Origin: CAIXRL01 sp964619155
GTDB taxonomy: Bacteria > Eisenbacteria > RBG-16-71-46
DNA: 6,178 nucleotides
Assembly: GCA_964619155.1 (NCBI GenBank)
Contig: CAZUEM010000198.1
Span: 1 to 6,178 of the forward strand
Direction of reading: 5' to 3'
Part shown: one piece after another, positions 5,355 through 6,178 of the stretch
Layout of the letters: every line of letters starts with the position of its first letter
Position numbering within the stretch: position 1 is the stretch's first letter
Translations under genes and position numbers: made by a program
Notes under the pieces: model-generated
Seen by the model: the letters and a program-made list of their open reading frames with translations, nothing else
Told to the model about the DNA's origin: nothing
The model's database searches: none

Positions 5355-6178
5355 ATGACGCTCGCCCTTCACCTCCGCGGCACCCTCGCCCTCGTCCTCC
5401 TCGCGCTCGGCTGCGCCCCCGGCGCCGGCCCCGCCGTCGCGAGCGAGCCGGGTTCGGCGGCCGCCACCGCCGGCTTCCGGATCCACCCGGCCGACGAGAC
5501 GCTCCGCGAGTACTGCTCGTGGCGCGACGGCAGGCTGTGGTTCACGCCGCCGGGCGGCGCGAGCTGGGAACTCGTCACCTCCACGGACGACCCCGCGGTC
5601 TCCAACCCCGGCGACGGCGCCTTCCACCCGTTCGACGAGGAGCAGGTCCGCCTCGCGCTCGCCGGCGTGCGCTACCCGCTTCAGCGCATCAGCGCCGAGG
5701 TGTTCATCCTCCCGTACCCGCGCCGCGCCGGCCTCGAGTCGGCCGCCGGCCCGGGGTTCATCCTGCTCTCGCCGGGCGTGCGGCCGCTTGCGCCCGCGCA
5801 CCAGCACGCCGAGTTCACGCACGAGCTGGGGCACGTCGTGCAGTACGTGGTCATGCCCGACAGCGACACCGGGAGCTGGGCCCGCTACCGCGAGCTGCGC
5901 GGCATCGGGGACGACGCCACGTACTCGGGCGCCTCCATGCACGCCGACCGCCCGCACGAGATCTGGGCCGAGGACTTCCGCGTGCTGTTCGGGCCGCAGC
6001 TCGCCAACACCGCGGGCACGATCGAGAACGCCGGCATCGCCTACCCGACCTCCGTGACCGGCCTCGCCGCGTTCATGGAGTCGCTGGCCGGCGCGGCCCC
6101 GCTGCCGGCCGGCCTCGCGGTGCTGGGCGGCGGCGCGCGCGGCGCCGTGCGCCTCGCGCGCGCGACCGGCGGGACCGC
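5355..6178 (+). CDS. Putative lipoprotein zinc metallopeptidase, partial at right edge
   Basis: The frame stays open for 274 codons and leaves the window without a stop, so the 3' end is missing. Residues 1-19 are a short hydrophobic signal ending in LLALGC, with Cys20 as a possible lipidation site; ordinary signal-peptidase cleavage around VAS (28-30) is an alternative. Residues about 100-165 include the zinc-protease motif HELGH (156-160), preceded by QHAEFT. HEIWAEDFRVLFG (201-213) offers Glu202 or Glu206 as the third metal ligand, the HExxH...E pattern of gluzincin-like enzymes. WARYRELRGI (175-184) lies between them. It probably acts as a secreted or surface-anchored peptidase; the substrate is unknown and I do not recognise a named family. 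The final residues (about 250-274) look like the beginning of a new domain. GGGGA at 5344-5348 lies 6 nt before the ATG, supporting this start. Confidence 0.83.
   Translation, partial: MTLALHLRGTLALVLLALGCAPGAGPAVASEPGSAAATAGFRIHPADETLREYCSWRDGRLWFTPPGGASWELVTSTDDPAVSNPGDGAFHPFDEEQVRLALAGVRYPLQRISAEVFILPYPRRAGLESAAGPGFILLSPGVRPLAPAHQHAEFTHELGHVVQYVVMPDSDTGSWARYRELRGIGDDATYSGASMHADRPHEIWAEDFRVLFGPQLANTAGTIENAGIAYPTSVTGLAAFMESLAGAAPLPAGLAVLGGGARGAVRLARATGGT

Noticed and set aside
4797..5957. 386-codon minus-strand open frame crossing the 5116-5354 gap
   Set aside because: It is antisense to both the membrane-repeat gene and the peptidase gene, has no domain, and shows shadow composition.

Overview
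The window is very GC-rich (about 70 % by eye), with a strong G/C bias at third codon positions and compact genes on both strands. The proteins point to a Gram-negative (diderm) bacterium: a small beta-barrel-like exported protein ending in Phe, a putative lipoprotein metallopeptidase, and an ECF sigma/anti-sigma pair linked to an envelope protein. The style resembles uncultivated high-GC lineages such as Eisenbacteria or other FCB-related phyla. That assignment is an impression from protein style; no marker gene in the window settles it.

Layout from left to right. (1) At 34-843 (+) lies a predicted outer-membrane beta-barrel protein, followed by an imperfect hairpin in the narrow gap before the convergent unit. 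(2) On the minus strand, enolase (eno, 2659-1373) is followed by a short FtsB/DivIC-type division protein (1278-913). Two hairpins lie in the gap between them. (3) A 194-bp divergent intergenic region (2660-2853) holds candidate promoters for eno and for the sigma operon, with a large G/C dyad centred between them. (4) A tightly coupled plus-strand operon encodes an ECF sigma factor (2854-3423), a zinc-finger membrane anti-sigma factor (3420-4037) and an exported bactofilin-like beta-repeat protein with several membrane segments (4015-5115). It ends in a convincing hairpin terminator (5134-5165). (5) After a 239-bp gap, a putative lipoprotein zinc peptidase starts at 5355 and runs off the right edge.

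Functionally, eno-ftsB is a housekeeping pair (glycolysis and cell division) found together in many bacteria. The sigma/anti-sigma/membrane-protein operon looks like a cell-envelope signalling unit. Its three reading frames overlap successively (4 nt, then 23 nt), and a possible 17-codon leader ORF overlaps the sigma start, so the whole operon may be translationally coupled. The most interesting points are the third operon member (exported beta-solenoid-like repeats fused to a membrane domain) and the near-symmetric divergent control region. I found no mobile element, CRISPR array, tRNA or rRNA.
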